Of a stretch of 34,279 bases of DNA, positions 32,068-34,279 are shown piece by piece. This DNA comes from Saprospiraceae bacterium. GTDB taxonomy: Bacteria > Bacteroidota > Bacteroidia > Chitinophagales > Saprospiraceae. A program made the translations under genes and the position numbers. The stretch covers positions 1-34,279 of the forward strand of contig JAIYAV010000344.1 of assembly GCA_027488855.1 (NCBI GenBank), in the 5' to 3' direction. How positions within the stretch are numbered: position 1 is the stretch's first letter; each line of letters starts with the position of its first letter. Under the pieces are notes generated by a model. That model made no database searches and was not told the origin of the DNA. It saw only the letters and a program-made list of their open reading frames with translations.

Positions 32068-33091
32068 TTTGAAGGAATTTTGCTTTCAGTTTTTCGCGAA
32101 GAAGGTCTATTTCACTAGTTTGTGAACCATGTTCTACTTGATTTTCCGACTCTTCATAAAATCCTGCGAACGCTACCGATGATATTGGTTCTGATTCCTT
32201 AAAAATTTCTTCAGCAGATGATGGTTTTGTTTCTGATTTTTTAGCAGTTAATTCCGCTGTTGTCTTCATAATAAAAGCCATATCATATTCTCCATCAATA
32301 ACATCGAGTGCCGCTCCTCTAATTCTCATTGCTATTCCTACTTCTTCGAGGAAGAGACAAAAGCCAGAAAAAGCTAACATTATTCCAAAGTTGAATGCCC
32401 AACCAAATAGAATGTAGAAGTACACACTTGAACCTTCAAGTGGAGCTTGAAAGAACAAAAATAGCCAAATTCCAAGTGTTATAAAAGAAATTATCAAGCC
32501 TATTCGTACAATAATTGAAGGTTCAGATACCATTCTAATGAAGCGATCATTAATCACGAATCCCCATTTCTTTTTACCGAGTTTATGCTGAAGGTTGAAA
32601 TTTGGGTCTCCTCGATAATATGAATAGTGTGTTTTGCCATCGCTTATCTTCTTTAAGGAATCCTTAAAATGATGGTAACCTAAGTAAATGATAAACAGTA
32701 GGAACAAAATGTATGGATTAAAAACAATGTTCCATAATAATAGCTTTGGAATGATTATCCACAAGTTGTTTGAAATGATAGGATCAAGGTATTGAAAAGC
32801 TAGAAAATTTCCAGCTACTCCCCCTGGTAGGAAATAGTTTTTCCCATCCATATCAGGAATAATCCCATACCAAAAGAAAAAGCCAATTGACAAAATGAAT
32901 GCAAAAGGACTAAAAGCTCTTTCTCCTAGGTTATGTCTTAGTATCAACCTTGCAGGTATAGCACCAGCTCCTACAATGAAGTAATAGCTGTGTGCAATAA
33001 GCCCTAAGAAAGGACTGCTAGTAGGATTCATTCCATAAAATCCTCCAGCGGTGCTTACGCCATCCATTTTTGAGAGTGAACCTTGAAGCAT
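32060..33091 (-). CDS. Multi-pass membrane protein in the coupling-protein operon, unknown function
   Basis: The ATG at 33091 (MLQGSLSKMDG) starts 11 bases after the coupling-protein stop and gives 343 residues; an ATG at 33127 would overlap that gene by 25 bases and is the alternative. About five hydrophobic segments lie at 29-51, 60-78, 108-140, 190-213 and 222-245. A polar C-terminal tail of ~95 residues is rich in Glu, Ser and Lys. The segment between helices 3 and 4 contains HYSYYRGDPNF. No family is recognised. The arrangement (coupling ATPase, this protein, then the 472-residue membrane protein) with tight spacing suggests a shared role in transfer or in membrane anchoring of the ATPase. 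Confidence 0.6.
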   Translation of the reverse strand: MLQGSLSKMDGVSTAGGFYGMNPTSSPFLGLIAHSYYFIVGAGAIPARLILRHNLGERAFSPFAFILSIGFFFWYGIIPDMDGKNYFLPGGVAGNFLAFQYLDPIISNNLWIIIPKLLLWNIVFNPYILFLLFIIYLGYHHFKDSLKKISDGKTHYSYYRGDPNFNLQHKLGKKKWGFVINDRFIRMVSEPSIIVRIGLIISFITLGIWLFLFFQAPLEGSSVYFYILFGWAFNFGIMLAFSGFCLFLEEVGIAMRIRGAALDVIDGEYDMAFIMKTTAELTAKKSETKPSSAEEIFKESEPISSVAFAGFYEESENQVEHGSQTSEIDLLREKLKAKFLQND

Positions 33092-33102
33092 AATATTTTG
33101 AT

Positions 33103-34279
33103 TTAGATTTTTTGAGAAAAAGAACAAATCCTAAAATTCTTAGTATCTGACCATTTTTTGCCAGTTATGGTAACCACACCTTCTACAATCAAATCATTTT
33201 CATCTCCTCCACTTTTCAGAGTGGTAAACTCAACGGGTTCAACCTGATAATGAAGTTGTTGGTTTATACCAGATGATTGATGACCTCCAACAGTAATGCT
33301 GGAAACATTCATGAATTTCTTGCCAATTGTGTTGGCCGCCCATTCATTGGTTACATAGTCGTTATTACCATGAAAGATTTTTGTAGAAAGGTTACCAAGC
33401 AAGCTATTTACCCTTGCTTCGGCACTTTTGCCGCCCATCGCGGCGTAATAGTTGCTTATGTTCTGACTTAAAAAGACGGTACAAGCTCTTGAACTTCTGG
33501 CTGTAGTCTGAAACAACATATCATACTCATTAACGAAATATTGGCTTTCATCGACCCATAGGAACACTGCTTTTGTCTCTTCTTTTACTTCACGCCTTTC
33601 TGTTGCTTGTTGCCATAAAAGTTTGAAAATGCTTTGAGCATAAATGCCAGCATCTAGGTAGTTTTTTACGGGGAAATCAAGAATGATAATTTTGCCTTGG
33701 AAACTATCTTCGGGATAAATGTTTAACCCTTCAGAGAAATGTTCTTTTAAAATACCGGAATTAAAAGCATCAGTCAGCCCTAGGAACATTTCCTGAACAG
33801 TAGTTCTAGCCTTATCATGCATTTTGGCAAATTCCCGCAAGAAGTAATTGTAAACCAAGTCAAAACCCCAGGAGTCTTCTCCTTCTTCAATCAGGTCATA
33901 AGCGGTGAAAAGACAATCTATGCAATAGTTATCTTCGCGAAGCTTTTGAAGCTCCTCGTCCTCCATTTGACCAATTCGGGCAATTAAACTATCATCTTCC
34001 TCAAGATTTGGCGATGAGCTTAGAATTTTCGCCATGTTAAAAACGCTAAGCTCTTCTTTTGATAACTTTAAAAGGTCAATTGTGCGGGCTAAGCATCTTT
34101 TCAAGGCGTTTTCCCAGTAACGCTCTGATTCTTGGGATTCTCCGCCTGTTAACCTTTGCCCCATCCTGTAAATACTCATGAATAGATTGACAATATTCAT
34201 GGTTTCGCCTGAACCTTCTCCCTTTCTTTCTAATTCGTATTGTAATGGGTTAAACCGAAATTGAGAACCTTTTTGAAAA
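33103..34279 (-). CDS. VirD4/TraG/TraD-like conjugative coupling ATPase, C-terminal part
   Basis: The frame is open to the right edge: codons before the Met at 34200 read FNPLQYELERKGEGSGETMNIVNLF without a stop, so that Met is internal and the gene continues outside the window. The visible ~392 residues hold the Walker B region (AVFLWVDESQYFVNEYD), the following TTARSSRACTVFLSQNISNYYAAMG helix-strand, and the arginine-bearing stretch SLLGNLSTKIFHGNNDYVTNEWAANTIG typical of TraG/TraM-recognition domains (quoted in part). Walker A must lie to the right. Family role: a hexameric ATPase at the inner membrane that hands relaxase-DNA to the type IV secretion channel. Its presence is the main evidence for a conjugative element. 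Confidence 0.88.
   Translation of the reverse strand, partial: FQKGSQFRFNPLQYELERKGEGSGETMNIVNLFMSIYRMGQRLTGGESQESERYWENALKRCLARTIDLLKLSKEELSVFNMAKILSSSPNLEEDDSLIARIGQMEDEELQKLREDNYCIDCLFTAYDLIEEGEDSWGFDLVYNYFLREFAKMHDKARTTVQEMFLGLTDAFNSGILKEHFSEGLNIYPEDSFQGKIIILDFPVKNYLDAGIYAQSIFKLLWQQATERREVKEETKAVFLWVDESQYFVNEYDMLFQTTARSSRACTVFLSQNISNYYAAMGGKSAEARVNSLLGNLSTKIFHGNNDYVTNEWAANTIGKKFMNVSSITVGGHQSSGINQQLHYQVEPVEFTTLKSGGDENDLIVEGVVTITGKKWSDTKNFRICSFSQKI

Larger units (their letters stand above)
13963..34279. mobile_element. Integrative (probably conjugative) element in tRNA-Pro, left part
   Basis: The element begins at the tRNA-Pro remnant and continues past the right edge. Evidence: a tyrosine recombinase gene 135 bases inside the junction; ardC and radC-like genes typical of conjugative elements; a VirD4/TraG-type coupling ATPase at the right edge; an abrupt change in composition, with AT-rich genes in much of the interior compared with the left flank; and three defence systems as cargo. 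No relaxase or other type IV secretion genes are visible in this part, so self-transfer is inferred and not shown. The resolvase gene at 29.9 kb may mark a second, nested insertion. Confidence 0.82.

Overview
The window reads as chromosomal DNA of a Bacteroidota bacterium, probably of the Saprospiraceae type. The grounds are two TonB-dependent receptors with carboxypeptidase-regulatory-like N-termini, a DUF4249 lipoprotein, a long protein ending in a gliding-motility/type IX secretion (T9SS type B) domain, and promoters of the Bacteroidota form TTG-N19/20-TAnnTTTG instead of -35/-10 boxes. The species assignment is inference.

Bases 1-13918 are ordinary, moderately GC-rich chromosome. In order they hold: the 3' end of a threonylcarbamoyl-AMP synthase gene; a TonB-dependent receptor; a small Uma2-like protein; a T9SS-secreted adhesin-like protein (minus); a ChaN-like lipoprotein with a lipoprotein cytochrome c (minus, abutting); the ribosome-rescue hydrolase ArfB (minus); a cluster of STN-type TonB receptor, DUF4249 lipoprotein and MG2/macroglobulin-like protein; and a GIY-YIG protein (minus). 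A 274-bp composite palindrome lies inside the receptor cluster.

At 13919-13962 lies the 3' part of a tRNA-Pro(TGG) gene (minus strand), cut off in the anticodon stem. It is the left attachment site of an integrated element that runs off the right edge. An IntDOT-like tyrosine recombinase starts just inside. Much of the element is AT-rich. It carries a membrane protein, a KilA-N protein, a Hachiman defence operon (hamA-hamB), an ArdC-like antirestriction protein, a RadC-like JAB protein, a single-chain MmeI-like restriction-modification enzyme, a catalytically degenerate Argonaute (long-B type) overlapping a DpnII/MboI-like PD-(D/E)XK nuclease gene, a serine recombinase, two unknown membrane proteins, and a VirD4/TraG-like coupling ATPase truncated by the window edge. 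This is best read as an integrative and conjugative element (ICE) or a relative, with three different anti-invader systems as cargo.

The most interesting parts are the Argonaute/nuclease pair, where the guide 5'-phosphate pocket looks intact but the slicer residues are lost so the partner nuclease is the likely effector; the unexplained direct-repeat pair at 21.6-22.0 kb between Hachiman and ardC; the large imperfect inverted repeat at 23.5-23.8 kb between radC and the restriction enzyme; and the palindrome at 11.6-11.85 kb. No rRNA, CRISPR array or complete insertion sequence was seen.
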